From Carboxylicivirga taeanensis (GTDB taxonomy: Bacteria > Bacteroidota > Bacteroidia > Bacteroidales > Marinilabiliaceae), in the NCBI RefSeq assembly GCF_051851475.1, contig NZ_JBPUSJ010000009.1, forward strand, positions 123,156-187,155: DNA of 64,000 bases. Direction: 5' to 3'. Below the pieces are notes generated by a model, which saw nothing but the letters and a program-made list of their open reading frames with translations, had not been told where the DNA came from and searched no databases. Below are positions 51,698 to 60,309 of this stretch, one piece after another. The position numbers and the translations under genes were made by a program. Position 1 is the stretch's first letter. Each line of letters begins with the position of its first letter.

Positions 51698-53653
51698 TTA
51701 CTTTTCGATCACCTTAAGTTCTGTTCGTCTGTTCTTTGATTTCCCTTCTTCTGTGGCATTACTCTCAATTGGTTGATCAACCCCGTAGCCTTTGTAGTTT
51801 AGTTGTTCAGCAGCAGCCCCTTTTTTAACCAGAAAGTCAAAAACCGCTTTGGCTCTCTGTTCAGACAACTCCAGGTTATAAGCTCGCGAGCCCGTATCAT
51901 CTGTATGGCCACCAATCTCCACTTTCACTGTTGGATTTAAGCGCAATAGATTTAAAACATAATTCAGCTCCGTATGCGATTCATTTTTCAATTGATAGGA
52001 ATCGCTTTCAAAAAACACATTTCGCAGTACGAAACTAGCTCCTTTCTCAATTTTATTTAAATACACGTTTAAAACCTGTGGTTTTTCGATGGTTCCATTA
52101 GCCGCCACATCGAAATTATCGGAGTAGAATAAGTAACCCTCTTTCTGAATATTTAAGGCATAGCGATCGCCCGCTGGCAAGCAAAATAAGAACTCACCGG
52201 AATAGGGTGCTGTAGAAGTATTTACAGACAACTCACCATCGGGCATTTTATTGATTCGGATATCGGCAGTGAGCCTTTGTTTTGTTGCACTATCGAACAC
52301 CTTCCCTTTGATATAGGTCACCGGATTGGGGCGTATGCTCTGAGGGATGGTAAACTGATAAATATCCTTCCCGCTGCCGTCGGCAAACCCATCGGAAGCA
52401 AAATAACCCAGATCGCCCTTGGCATTAATTACCAGGCCAATCTCCTCGTTCTCTGTGTTAAGCGGATAACCAAGGTTCACCGGCTTACTCCAGGCATTCC
52501 TGTTTACCTGTTTTGAATAAAACAAATCCATGGCGCCCATGCCGGGCCAGCCATCACTCGAAAAATAAAGTGTTTGGTTATCGTGATGAATAAAAGGCGA
52601 ATTCTCATCCCCACTTGAGTTTACATTACCACCCAGATTTTCAACTTTTCCAAAGTAAGGCGTTCCATCCTTTTTGTAACCAATTATTTGAGCTTTCCAG
52701 ATATCTTTTTTCCCTTTCCCACCGGGGCGGTTACTAACAAAATACAATGTGCGACCATCGGAGGAGAAACTAGGCTGCGACTCCCAAAAAGGTGTATTTA
52801 CAGGAGCACCCAGGTTAACAGGCTGGCTCCAGCCGCGTTCCTGGCGTTTAGAAAACCAAATATCACAACTCCCTTTGCCACCATCACGGCCGCAAGCAGT
52901 AAAAAACATCCAGTTTCCATCGGCACTTAAAGTTTGTGCCCCTTCGTTACTATTTGTATTTAAAGAGATAAGAGGCTCGCGCTCCTGCCACTTTTCATTT
53001 TTCTTGTAGGATACATAAAAATCTTCCCTGAAATTAATGGCATTTTTAGCCAGATCATGAGGGTTCGTTACCAGCGGATCTTTAGGCACAAGGACAGTAA
53101 ACACCATTGTTTCGCCATCGGCACTTAAGCTGGGCCAATACTCATCCAGTTCGCTATTGATGCTTTGCCCTAAATTATAGGGTTCAATAAAAACTGGATT
53201 CACCACTGCTTCCTGGGCAAACTGTGCTTTTTCAATCCAGAAGTCGGGGTTCAACTTAGATCGCTTACCCCGATTATGACGTTTAAAGGTCTCCATCCAG
53301 AAGGCTACCTCATCATATTTACCAGTATGGTATTTTGCCACTCCCATATTGAACAAAGCGGGCACAAAAAAGGTCGTATCAATTGCCAGAGCCTGCTCCA
53401 AAGCCAAAACTTCCTCCTGATACCTTTGTTGCGAAAAACAGATGTCGGCTTTGAGTAGATAGGCTTCTATAAACTCATTGTCCTTTTTAAGAGCTGCCTC
53501 CAGGTGCATTAGTGCCTCTTCGGGTTGATCATTGGAATACTTCGAGCGCGCCTCCTCAAAGTTTGCAATAGCTCTTTTGGATTTAACACTATAATTTTGT
53601 GCCACTGCGTAATTGCAGCATAATGCGAGAATAATTATGAAAATAGACTTCAT
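51698..53653 (-). CDS. PorE-like outer-membrane protein (TPR, PD40 propeller, OmpA)
   Basis: 651 residues. The signal peptide is IFIIILALCCNYAVAQ. TPR-like helices (~25-140) come first. PD40/TolB-like repeats (~170-430) follow, with WPSLSADGETMVFT, GAQTLSADGNWMFFTA and QPSFSSDGRTLYFVSNRPGGKGKKDIW. A carboxypeptidase-regulatory domain (~445-530) and a C-terminal OmpA peptidoglycan-binding domain complete it, the latter with VEIGGHTDDTGSRAYNLELSEQRAKAV. This four-part order matches PorE, which anchors the type IX secretion machinery to peptidoglycan, but many paralogues exist, so the exact role is uncertain. Confidence 0.85.
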   Translation of the reverse strand: MKSIFIIILALCCNYAVAQNYSVKSKRAIANFEEARSKYSNDQPEEALMHLEAALKKDNEFIEAYLLKADICFSQQRYQEEVLALEQALAIDTTFFVPALFNMGVAKYHTGKYDEVAFWMETFKRHNRGKRSKLNPDFWIEKAQFAQEAVVNPVFIEPYNLGQSINSELDEYWPSLSADGETMVFTVLVPKDPLVTNPHDLAKNAINFREDFYVSYKKNEKWQEREPLISLNTNSNEGAQTLSADGNWMFFTACGRDGGKGSCDIWFSKRQERGWSQPVNLGAPVNTPFWESQPSFSSDGRTLYFVSNRPGGKGKKDIWKAQIIGYKKDGTPYFGKVENLGGNVNSSGDENSPFIHHDNQTLYFSSDGWPGMGAMDLFYSKQVNRNAWSKPVNLGYPLNTENEEIGLVINAKGDLGYFASDGFADGSGKDIYQFTIPQSIRPNPVTYIKGKVFDSATKQRLTADIRINKMPDGELSVNTSTAPYSGEFLFCLPAGDRYALNIQKEGYLFYSDNFDVAANGTIEKPQVLNVYLNKIEKGASFVLRNVFFESDSYQLKNESHTELNYVLNLLRLNPTVKVEIGGHTDDTGSRAYNLELSEQRAKAVFDFLVKKGAAAEQLNYKGYGVDQPIESNATEEGKSKNRRTELKVIEK

Positions 53654-53683
53654 ACTGCAAATACTTTTTGAACTACTCTTGTT

Positions 53684-54409
53684 TTAATTGGTCGCCAAGC
53701 CTGACTGAATGGTTTTGTACGTTAAATCAATCAATTCGTTTTGTCGCTCTTGATAATCTTGTATTTGGATTGGTTCATGAATAATCATTTGTACCGTTCC
53801 AGGCAGGAGGTTAACACCCTTATTGTAGATCTTATACGTATCAACAATGGTGATGGGCAAAATTGGTAAGTCCAGTTCAAAGGCAAGCTTGAAAGCACCC
53901 TTTTTGAACTGTCCCATCTGACTGGACCAGCTGCGTGTCCCTTCGGGAAAAACCACAACCGAAATACCATTTACCAGCTTCCCCTTTGCCTCCTTAATTG
54001 ATTCAACCGCCGCCCGTGGCGAAGAACGATCCAAAAAGATATGCCCTACCTTGTGACTGGCGTAACCAATACCCGGCGCCTTACGCAACTCCTTTTTCAT
54101 GACCCATTTAAAATCAACGCCCAGCCACCCATAAAGCAGAAAAATATCGTAAGCACTCTGGTGGTTGGCTACAATAACGTACGACTGTTTTTTGTCGATG
54201 TTACAACGCCCTTTAACCGTGACAAGCATTGGTGTGATACAACCTGTGAAACGGGCCCAGGTAGCTCCCCAAAAGCTTCCTACCTTTGGGTTGACAAGAA
54301 TGGAGAAACTTGCAGCCAAAAACGAAAACAACAGGCTGCCAGCAACAAAAAGAGGTATAAAAATAAAAAATTTATAAGGTTGATACAGCCAGTAAGTAAA
54401 CTTCTTCAT
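53684..54409 (-). CDS. plsC: 1-acyl-sn-glycerol-3-phosphate acyltransferase
   Basis: 241 residues. N-terminal hydrophobic helix (FFIFIPLFVAGSLLFSFLAA), then acyltransferase motif I NHQSAYD (H-x4-D), block II GVDFKWVMKKEL, block III FPEGTRSW and a final PILPITIVDTYKIY. It adds the second acyl chain in phospholipid synthesis at the inner membrane. Lies 30 bases downstream of the PorE-like gene start, so the two may be transcribed together (plsC first). Confidence 0.93.
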   Translation of the reverse strand: MKKFTYWLYQPYKFFIFIPLFVAGSLLFSFLAASFSILVNPKVGSFWGATWARFTGCITPMLVTVKGRCNIDKKQSYVIVANHQSAYDIFLLYGWLGVDFKWVMKKELRKAPGIGYASHKVGHIFLDRSSPRAAVESIKEAKGKLVNGISVVVFPEGTRSWSSQMGQFKKGAFKLAFELDLPILPITIVDTYKIYNKGVNLLPGTVQMIIHEPIQIQDYQERQNELIDLTYKTIQSGLATN

Positions 54410-54586
54410 GTTATAACTATTCTCTATTTAATCAGCACGAGACTATAAAACTTAATAATCTTATACCTATCAACGCAACAATAGCTAAACAGCTCATCTC
54501 TGAGACCCCATATAGCGTAGCACAAAAGTAATGATTCATCCTGTTGGCACAAACAAATTCTAATTAATAAAATCGCGCTCAATCGC

Positions 54587-54594
54587 TATATTTG
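54587..54594 (+). promoter_or_regulatory. -7 element for nitroreductase gene
   Basis: TATATTTG 24 bases before the ATG at 54619; an earlier in-frame start at 54592 would lie within it, which supports 54619. Confidence 0.55.
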
Positions 54595-54618
54595 CGCTTC
54601 TCAACAAGACATGAACAG

Positions 54619-55449
54619 ATGACAACGATACTGACTGACAACTGCTGCAACTGCTTGAAATGCGAAAAAATATGCCCAGTTTCAGGCATCAACATTGATA
54701 GTAAAACCATTAATGATGAATGCATTGAATGCCACCATTGTGGGGCTATATGTAAAACAAAGGCTATCCATAATGAATACCTGCTTGGCCATACCACACA
54801 AAACACTATTCAGCCTTATGAGTTTGAACAATTGATGCAGCAACGGCGCTCACATCGAAATTTCAGTAATCGAAAAATAGCACCGGAAATAATTGCCGAG
54901 TTTATTGAAAATTTGCGCTTTAGCCCGACAGCCAGCAACCAGCAAAGTTTGCAATTTACTGTCGTTACCAATCCCGACAAGCTTCTACTCATCAACAAGC
55001 TCACCATTACTACTCTCAGCAAAGCTTTTGGTGGGATTAATGCGTTTACAAAACCATTACTTAAGCTCTTTTTAGGCAACAATAAATTATCAAAAATGGA
55101 GCAGGCCAAGCAAAAGTTCATGAATAAAAAAGAACTGAATAAGCAGATGATTTGCTACAACGCCCCGGCCTTAATACTTGTTCACAGCGAAACAACACCT
55201 ACCGGAATGCCTTGTCACGATGCGAACATCTGGACCGGCATGGCCATTTTGTATGCAGAGCTTATTGATTTGTGCACCTGCATCAATGGTTACATTGTTA
55301 ATGCGGCCAAAAGAAATAAAAGCCTAAAGAACACGGTGAATATTCCTGATACGCATACTATTTATTCGGCGCTACTGATAGGCTACCCCAAAAACAGGTT
55401 TGAAAATAAAGTAGATCGTCCCACTCCAATAATCAATACCATTACTTAG
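54619..55449 (+). CDS. Ferredoxin-nitroreductase fusion protein
   Basis: 276 residues from ATG 54619. The N-terminal ~60 residues carry two [4Fe-4S] motifs: CCNCLKCEKICP and CIECHHCGAICK (C-x2-C-x2-C-x3-C type). The rest is a nitroreductase-fold FMN domain: MQQRRSHRNFSNRKI, RFSPTASNQQSLQFTVV, a central variable region and GMPCHDANIWTGMAIL. Such proteins pass electrons from ferredoxin clusters to FMN, reducing nitro or quinone-like compounds. The physiological substrate is unknown. Confidence 0.92.
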   Translation: MTTILTDNCCNCLKCEKICPVSGINIDSKTINDECIECHHCGAICKTKAIHNEYLLGHTTQNTIQPYEFEQLMQQRRSHRNFSNRKIAPEIIAEFIENLRFSPTASNQQSLQFTVVTNPDKLLLINKLTITTLSKAFGGINAFTKPLLKLFLGNNKLSKMEQAKQKFMNKKELNKQMICYNAPALILVHSETTPTGMPCHDANIWTGMAILYAELIDLCTCINGYIVNAAKRNKSLKNTVNIPDTHTIYSALLIGYPKNRFENKVDRPTPIINTIT

Positions 55450-55471
55450 TCCGCATCCGATCACAGTCATT

Positions 55472-55735
55472 TTACAGGTGTTTCCATTCACTCAGACCCT
55501 GCAGTTGAGCAAGAATTTCAATCGCTTCGCTACGGCAGCTCCCGCAAAAAGCCTTTTCGGGCTTAAAACCTGCACATACTTTAGGTCGCTCGAGCGAATG
55601 AAATATGTCACAGCGAAAATCTGACGTCAGGTGAGGACATGGAACACCTCCCGGTTTGCCACCAGGCATCTTAGGCAAGATGGACGATATACTGGGCACA
55701 ATACAACAGGCTCCGCATTTCTCTCTACATTCCAT
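55472..55735 (-). CDS. YkgJ-like cysteine-cluster protein
   Basis: 87 residues. Eight cysteines are arranged as CREKCGACC near the start, CPHLT, RCDIF, VCAGF and FCGSC, the pattern of the YkgJ/zinc-or-iron-chelating family. The function is unknown but it probably binds a metal cluster. It is divergent from sfsA, 57 bases apart, and ends convergent with the nitroreductase gene. Confidence 0.85.
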   Translation of the reverse strand: MECREKCGACCIVPSISSILPKMPGGKPGGVPCPHLTSDFRCDIFHSLERPKVCAGFKPEKAFCGSCRSEAIEILAQLQGLSEWKHL

Positions 55736-55792
55736 ACACTAACAGTTTAAAGGCTGCAAAAATAGACCATTCATTTTTTATTCTCTACTTTT

Positions 55793-56512
55793 ATGCCAGG
55801 AAAACGTGGAGATATGATTTTTGAAACACCTTTAATACACGGCACATTAATCAAACGCTATAAACGCTTCTTAAGTGACATCAGACTGGATGATGGCTCC
55901 ATTGTAGTAGCGCACTGCACCAATAGCGGCTCAATGAAAACCTGCATTGAAGAGGGCGCCGAAGTCTATCTCTCGCCGGCCACCGATCCCAAACGGAAAA
56001 CCCGTTATACCTGGGAAATGATAAAAATAAATGGTCAATGGGTGGGCATTAATACCTCGCACCCCAACCTGATTGCCTTTGAAGCAGTTAAAAGTGGAGC
56101 CTTAAAACAATTAGCAGGCTACACACATGTGCAGCGTGAAGTAAAAACAGGAGACAGCCGCATTGATATTATGGCACAAAACGAACACGAAACCTGTTTT
56201 ATCGAGGTTAAAAACGTAACGATGAAAGATGGGCAATTTGCACGTTTCCCGGATGCGGTAACCACCCGTGGCAAAAAGCACCTTGAAGAACTAATGCGGC
56301 TTAAGCAGGAAGGGATTCGGGCCGTTATGATCTATATTATTCAGCGCAGCGACGTCGATATTTTTGCACCTGCTCATGATATTGATCTGGCCTATGCACA
56401 AACTCTTATGCAAGCGCATAAAGCTGGTGTGGAAATAATTCCCCTGCAAGTAAAGGTAAGCCCTTCTGAGATTGTGATTGATAAAGAGCTGCCCGTTGAT
56501 TTGGATATATAA
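55793..56512 (+). CDS. sfsA: SfsA-family DNA/RNA nuclease-like protein
   Basis: 239 residues (an alternative ATG at 55814 gives 232). Starts IHGTLIKRYKRFLSDIRLDDG, the OB-like N-terminal domain with the CTNSGSMKTCIEEG segment. The C-terminal domain has the PD-(D/E)xK-like active site DSRIDIMAQ...CFIEVKNVTM. Described in E. coli as a sugar-fermentation stimulation protein and a nucleic-acid-binding protein with nuclease homology. The physiological role is unsettled. Confidence 0.93.
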   Translation: MPGKRGDMIFETPLIHGTLIKRYKRFLSDIRLDDGSIVVAHCTNSGSMKTCIEEGAEVYLSPATDPKRKTRYTWEMIKINGQWVGINTSHPNLIAFEAVKSGALKQLAGYTHVQREVKTGDSRIDIMAQNEHETCFIEVKNVTMKDGQFARFPDAVTTRGKKHLEELMRLKQEGIRAVMIYIIQRSDVDIFAPAHDIDLAYAQTLMQAHKAGVEIIPLQVKVSPSEIVIDKELPVDLDI

Positions 56513-56545
56513 AAAGAGCTGCCACATCAATATTGGCAGCTCTTT
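56513..56545. terminator. Bidirectional terminator between sfsA and unknown gene
   Basis: AAAGAGCTGCC(A) / (T)GGCAGCTCTTT with a 9-base loop, convergent genes on each side. Confidence 0.9.
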
Positions 56546-56568
56546 AATAAGGTCTGTCACCTGATGAT

Positions 56569-57492
56569 TTACATACTTGTAAATGTAGATTCAGCTTTAA
56601 TATTCATCGGCACTTCCATTGGTGCAGGCAGCTGGGCCGACTCAATGGCTACATTCCCATCCATATTCTGGGTCATTTTTATCTCAGTTGGCCAGCCCGT
56701 TTGGGCATTAATACTAGCGGCAAAAACAACGTCCCCCTTTAAATCAAAATGCTGTATCATCCCATTTTGTTCAACCGTTTCCCCTTCTTTAGAAACTGTT
56801 GTGCCTGAACCTGATAATTTAACCACGCTGCCATCCACAGCTTCTACATTATAATTAAAAGTATTGTTAACAGGCAATGGTTTGCTCAACATGGTATTGG
56901 TTGTCCATTTTGAGCCAGCTGTCACTTTCTCTTCCGGGAAAACAATCAATATATTACTCATCATATTTTTCATGCTCTCATCTGAAAACTGACCGGCCAG
57001 TTGCTGCTTCATCATCTCTGCACTTTGTGGATTATCGCCAAAAGCAGTAGTCACTTTCTCCAGCAAAGCCTCAAAACCTTTAATGCCATTAACCGTGCCT
57101 CGCTCGTCGAACTGCATTTCAAACTTATGCCCTACAATCAGGTTAAAAGTTTTATTCAATGGATTATTGGGATCGGCTGTGGCATCCTTTGAGTCGTAGC
57201 TCATGTTCATCATCGGCATCTCCACTTTAAACATCATTGACTCAAACACTAATTCTGACGAGTAGATTTTATCGCTCTTGCCGGTAATCTTTATCGCGAT
57301 ATCACCCCCCATGGTTGTTTTAATATTTTGGCTAATGCCCGAAACGTTTTGCGCAATGGCCTGGGTCGTATTTTGCTTCAGCATATAGGTTTCCCCAACC
57401 TTCAGGTTATAGCGTAAGGAGGTTTGTGCCGATGCATTTAATGAAATCATCACCGCTGCAACCAACAACAAAAACAGATTCTGTTTCTTCAT
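56569..57492 (-). CDS. Exported DUF6263-like protein
   Basis: 307 residues. Signal peptide LFLLLVAAVMISLNASAQ. The mature part is beta-rich and Met/Thr-rich, with blocks LRYNLKVGETYMLKQNTTQAIAQ, FEMQFDERGTVNGIKGFEALLEK, VFPEEKVTAGSKWTTNTML and PTEIKMTQNMDGNV. This matches the pattern of DUF6263 periplasmic proteins of Bacteroidota, whose role is unknown. Single gene. Confidence 0.75.
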   Translation of the reverse strand: MKKQNLFLLLVAAVMISLNASAQTSLRYNLKVGETYMLKQNTTQAIAQNVSGISQNIKTTMGGDIAIKITGKSDKIYSSELVFESMMFKVEMPMMNMSYDSKDATADPNNPLNKTFNLIVGHKFEMQFDERGTVNGIKGFEALLEKVTTAFGDNPQSAEMMKQQLAGQFSDESMKNMMSNILIVFPEEKVTAGSKWTTNTMLSKPLPVNNTFNYNVEAVDGSVVKLSGSGTTVSKEGETVEQNGMIQHFDLKGDVVFAASINAQTGWPTEIKMTQNMDGNVAIESAQLPAPMEVPMNIKAESTFTSM

Positions 57493-57573
57493 AATATTAG
57501 GTTTATTTTTTATAGTTCCTACGAAGCTAAGAAAATTAATTCAGGAATTTCCACGAAAAACATCTTCATCAGC

Positions 57574-58041
57574 CTACTGCTTTACTCTAATGTATTTCTC
57601 AATCAGCAACAAGTTCTCTTCGCCCAAACCGAGCTCCTCCAACTCCTCAACACCTTGCTGAATAAGCGTATCACCCTTAAGCTCCAGGTCAAATTTAAAC
57701 GTGTGGCCCTCCCAGGTGCGAGCGGTACAAAAATCAAGGTTTTCAATATACGCGCCATCACTATACCCTACAGTACCACCGCCCGACATGTAGGCCACAG
57801 TGCTGCTATCTTTTCCTTGCTGCACATCATGCAGAAAAAATGCAAAATGAGTAGGCGTAATTATTTTGATCATCTCCTGTCCCTTCACCATGTTCGATGT
57901 TACCGAATCTTTACTATGGTAATTAGAAGAAATTAGCTGCCAGGTGCCAACGTATTGCTCCGGGAAACCCGTTGAAGTTTTTTTGTCATCACAGCAACTA
58001 AAGCACAATCCTGCAATCAGGATGAATAAATAAATTCTCAT
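57574..58041 (-). CDS. Small lipoprotein, lipocalin-like
   Basis: 155 residues. The signal peptide with lipobox FSCC (LFILIAGLCFSC) gives a lipoprotein. The start of the mature domain FPEQYVGTWQLISSN (G-x-W) and the following beta-strands resemble a lipocalin-like ligand-binding barrel. No specific family is recognised. AT-rich leader of about 100 bases upstream without visible motifs. Confidence 0.65.
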   Translation of the reverse strand: MRIYLFILIAGLCFSCCDDKKTSTGFPEQYVGTWQLISSNYHSKDSVTSNMVKGQEMIKIITPTHFAFFLHDVQQGKDSSTVAYMSGGGTVGYSDGAYIENLDFCTARTWEGHTFKFDLELKGDTLIQQGVEELEELGLGEENLLLIEKYIRVKQ

Positions 58042-58146
58042 AATTCAATGTCTATTTTAAGGTTTTGAGTAAAGATAATCAACTTATTTAAAGCAGCAGC
58101 AAACTGGCAGGTACAGGCTATTAGATAAGGTCATAACACCCCATTA

Positions 58147-58857
58147 TCACTCTATCTCAAACCCATTGTAGGTCTCAAACTGCCAGATCTCAACCACCTG
58201 CTTCACCCCCATTTCATAAGGTTTATACAAGCGATTAGTAGACACTAATAACAGCGACTGCTTGCTTTGTATCTGGTTGTAAACCACCTTAAAAACAATG
58301 CCTTCGTCGCGCGTAACCACAATGCAAGGCGTCCCATCTTTAATCATCTGCCAGTTTTGAACATACGAACCGGTTACCCAGGCGCCTTCGGGAATGGGCA
58401 ACATGGAATCGCCCTGAACCTGAAAGGTGCGGTAGGTCTTATCCTTGGGTAAAAAAGGCAGGGAAAACCGAGGCAGCGAGGCTATAAATGCCGTATCACC
58501 ATAATCAGAAGCGTAACCTGCCTGGGCTTTTACGGGTACCAGCTCTATGTTTTCATCGCCCTCGCTATTTACCGAAACCGTTAGCAATCGTAACTTTTGC
58601 CCGGTAACATCAATATCAAAACCACTCTCAATCTGCGACAGCTGAAATTCCGACAGAACCTCAAGCTTGTAGCGTATCAATGCATCAATAGAGACATTAA
58701 AATACTCGGCAAAGCGGATAAGCGTTTTAAATGGTGGCTGCACACTCTTTTCATAACCGGCCAAAGTAGTGCGTGTTAAGTCCAAAACTGAAGCTAAGTC
58801 ACTTTGTGACAGACCCTTTCGTTTACGAAGAAACTTAATATTATCTGCAAAATACAT
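58147..58857 (-). CDS. XRE-type HTH repressor with S24 (LexA-like) peptidase domain
   Basis: 236 residues. The N-terminal helix-turn-helix is IKFLRKRKGLSQSDLASVLDLTRTTLAGYEKSVQPP. The C-terminal S24 domain has the nucleophile Ser in FQVQGDSMLPIPEG, the Lys in GIVFKVVYN, and an Ala-Gly pair in VKAQAGYAS suitable for self-cleavage. Like LexA or phage CI, it should repress genes until RecA-driven autoproteolysis. It is divergent from dinB across 142 bases, so it probably controls dinB-dnaE. Length and plan match the regulators of error-prone cassettes in Bacteroidota. Confidence 0.93.
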   Translation of the reverse strand: MYFADNIKFLRKRKGLSQSDLASVLDLTRTTLAGYEKSVQPPFKTLIRFAEYFNVSIDALIRYKLEVLSEFQLSQIESGFDIDVTGQKLRLLTVSVNSEGDENIELVPVKAQAGYASDYGDTAFIASLPRFSLPFLPKDKTYRTFQVQGDSMLPIPEGAWVTGSYVQNWQMIKDGTPCIVVTRDEGIVFKVVYNQIQSKQSLLLVSTNRLYKPYEMGVKQVVEIWQFETYNGFEIE

Positions 58858-58999
58858 AGTCTATCGGTGTTGAAAATTTTTAATTGTGAGTATCAAGCGT
58901 TTGCCGCCACTCCGCGCATTTTGAGCGTCGAAATGATTTACAAATATACGAAAGATGACTATATTATAATCAGGAAAATGACGAAATAATCGACAATTA
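58858..58999. promoter_or_regulatory. Divergent control region of the SOS-like cassette
   Basis: Minus-strand TATATTTG (58948-58941) is the likely -7 of the repressor gene. A motif CGAAA with a following AT is seen at 58929, 58949 (exactly 20 bases apart) and 58982 (CGAAATAATCG). These are candidate repressor sites, placed to shut both directions. No E. coli LexA box (CTGT-N8-ACAG) is present. Confidence 0.4.
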
Positions 59000-60286
59000 A
59001 TGAACAAATCAATTTTGCATCTGGATTTAGACACGTTTTTCGTATCGTGTGAGCGACTGATCAATAAAGAGTTGATAGGCGTTCCGGTGCTGATTGGCGG
59101 CACTTCGGACCGGGGCGTGGTAGCCGCCTGTAGCTACGAGGCGCGGGTGTACGGGGTACATTCAGCTATGCCCATGCGCATGGCCCGACAACTGTGCCCG
59201 CATGCCAAAGTTATCAGGGGAAATAGCCAGGCCTACAGCGAATACTCTAATATCATTACCGATATCATCAGGGAGCGCTCTCCCCTTTTCGAAAAATCAT
59301 CCATTGATGAGTTTTATATTGATGTCACCGGTATGGATCGCTACATTAAAACCACCTATTTGTGGGCCAAAGAGTTAAGAGAAGAAATCATTCATAAAAC
59401 AAAGCTTCCCATCTCGTTTGGCCTGTCAACCAGCAAAACGGTAGCTAAAGTAGGTACCGGTGAGGCCAAACCCAATAACCACATTCAAATAGAAACCGGT
59501 TACGAAAAGCCTTTTTTAGCTCCACTATCTATCAAAAAAATACCCATGGTGGGTAACAAAACCTATCACCTGCTCCGCCGCATGGGCATTGAACGTGTGC
59601 GCACCGTGCAGGAAATGCCCGTTGAACTTATGGAACGGGTACTGGGCAAAAACGGCATTGCTATCTGGAAAAAAGCACAGGGCATTGACAATTCACCGGT
59701 AGTGGCCTGGAGCGAACGCAAATCCATCTCTACCGAGCGCACTTTTGAACAGGACACGACTGATGTGTATACCCTTAAAAGCATATTGGTAGGCATGGCC
59801 GAAAGCCTGGCCTTTCAACTGCGCAACAGCAATAAGCTCACCTCATGCGTATCGGTAAAAGTGCGCTACTCCGATTTTCAGACGCATACCAAACAAAAAC
59901 ACATCCCTTACACCTCACTGGATCATACGCTTATTGAAACAGTTAAAGACCTGTTTGAGAAAGTATATGACCGAAGAGTGCTGGTTCGACTGATTGGCGT
60001 ACGATTCAGCAACCTGGTTGGCGGCAGTTACCAGATACGACTGTTTGAGGACTCGTTTAAGATGATTAAGCTCTATCAGGCCATGGACAAGCTGCGCGGA
60101 CGCTATGGCGAAGAAGCAGTAAAGCGGGCTCAGGGCATGCGAGCGCGTCATGTAAAACAGATGAATCCTTTTAACGGACAAATGGACGGAGCAATCATTA
60201 GTCCGAAGCCCACTATTTTAAGTCCGGAGGCCGGAATCCAAAGTCCGCAACCGGATCCCGGCACTTATTCGGACATCATGCATTAA
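59000..60286 (+). CDS. dinB: Y-family DNA polymerase (Pol IV/UmuC-like)
   Basis: 428 residues. Metal-binding Asp in LHLDLDTFFVSCERL and the second site SSIDEFYIDVTG are intact. The little-finger domain follows (KSISTERTFEQDTT and beyond). QIRLF at ~345-349 fits the clamp-binding consensus QLxLF for DnaN. The C-terminal ~40 residues are Pro/Ser-rich with repeated SPxP units and are not typical. Y-family polymerases copy past damaged bases with low fidelity. Likely co-transcribed with the dnaE gene 23 bases downstream. Confidence 0.95.
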   Translation: MNKSILHLDLDTFFVSCERLINKELIGVPVLIGGTSDRGVVAACSYEARVYGVHSAMPMRMARQLCPHAKVIRGNSQAYSEYSNIITDIIRERSPLFEKSSIDEFYIDVTGMDRYIKTTYLWAKELREEIIHKTKLPISFGLSTSKTVAKVGTGEAKPNNHIQIETGYEKPFLAPLSIKKIPMVGNKTYHLLRRMGIERVRTVQEMPVELMERVLGKNGIAIWKKAQGIDNSPVVAWSERKSISTERTFEQDTTDVYTLKSILVGMAESLAFQLRNSNKLTSCVSVKVRYSDFQTHTKQKHIPYTSLDHTLIETVKDLFEKVYDRRVLVRLIGVRFSNLVGGSYQIRLFEDSFKMIKLYQAMDKLRGRYGEEAVKRAQGMRARHVKQMNPFNGQMDGAIISPKPTILSPEAGIQSPQPDPGTYSDIMH

Positions 60287-60309
60287 CTACTGACTATATA
60301 ACTCAACAC

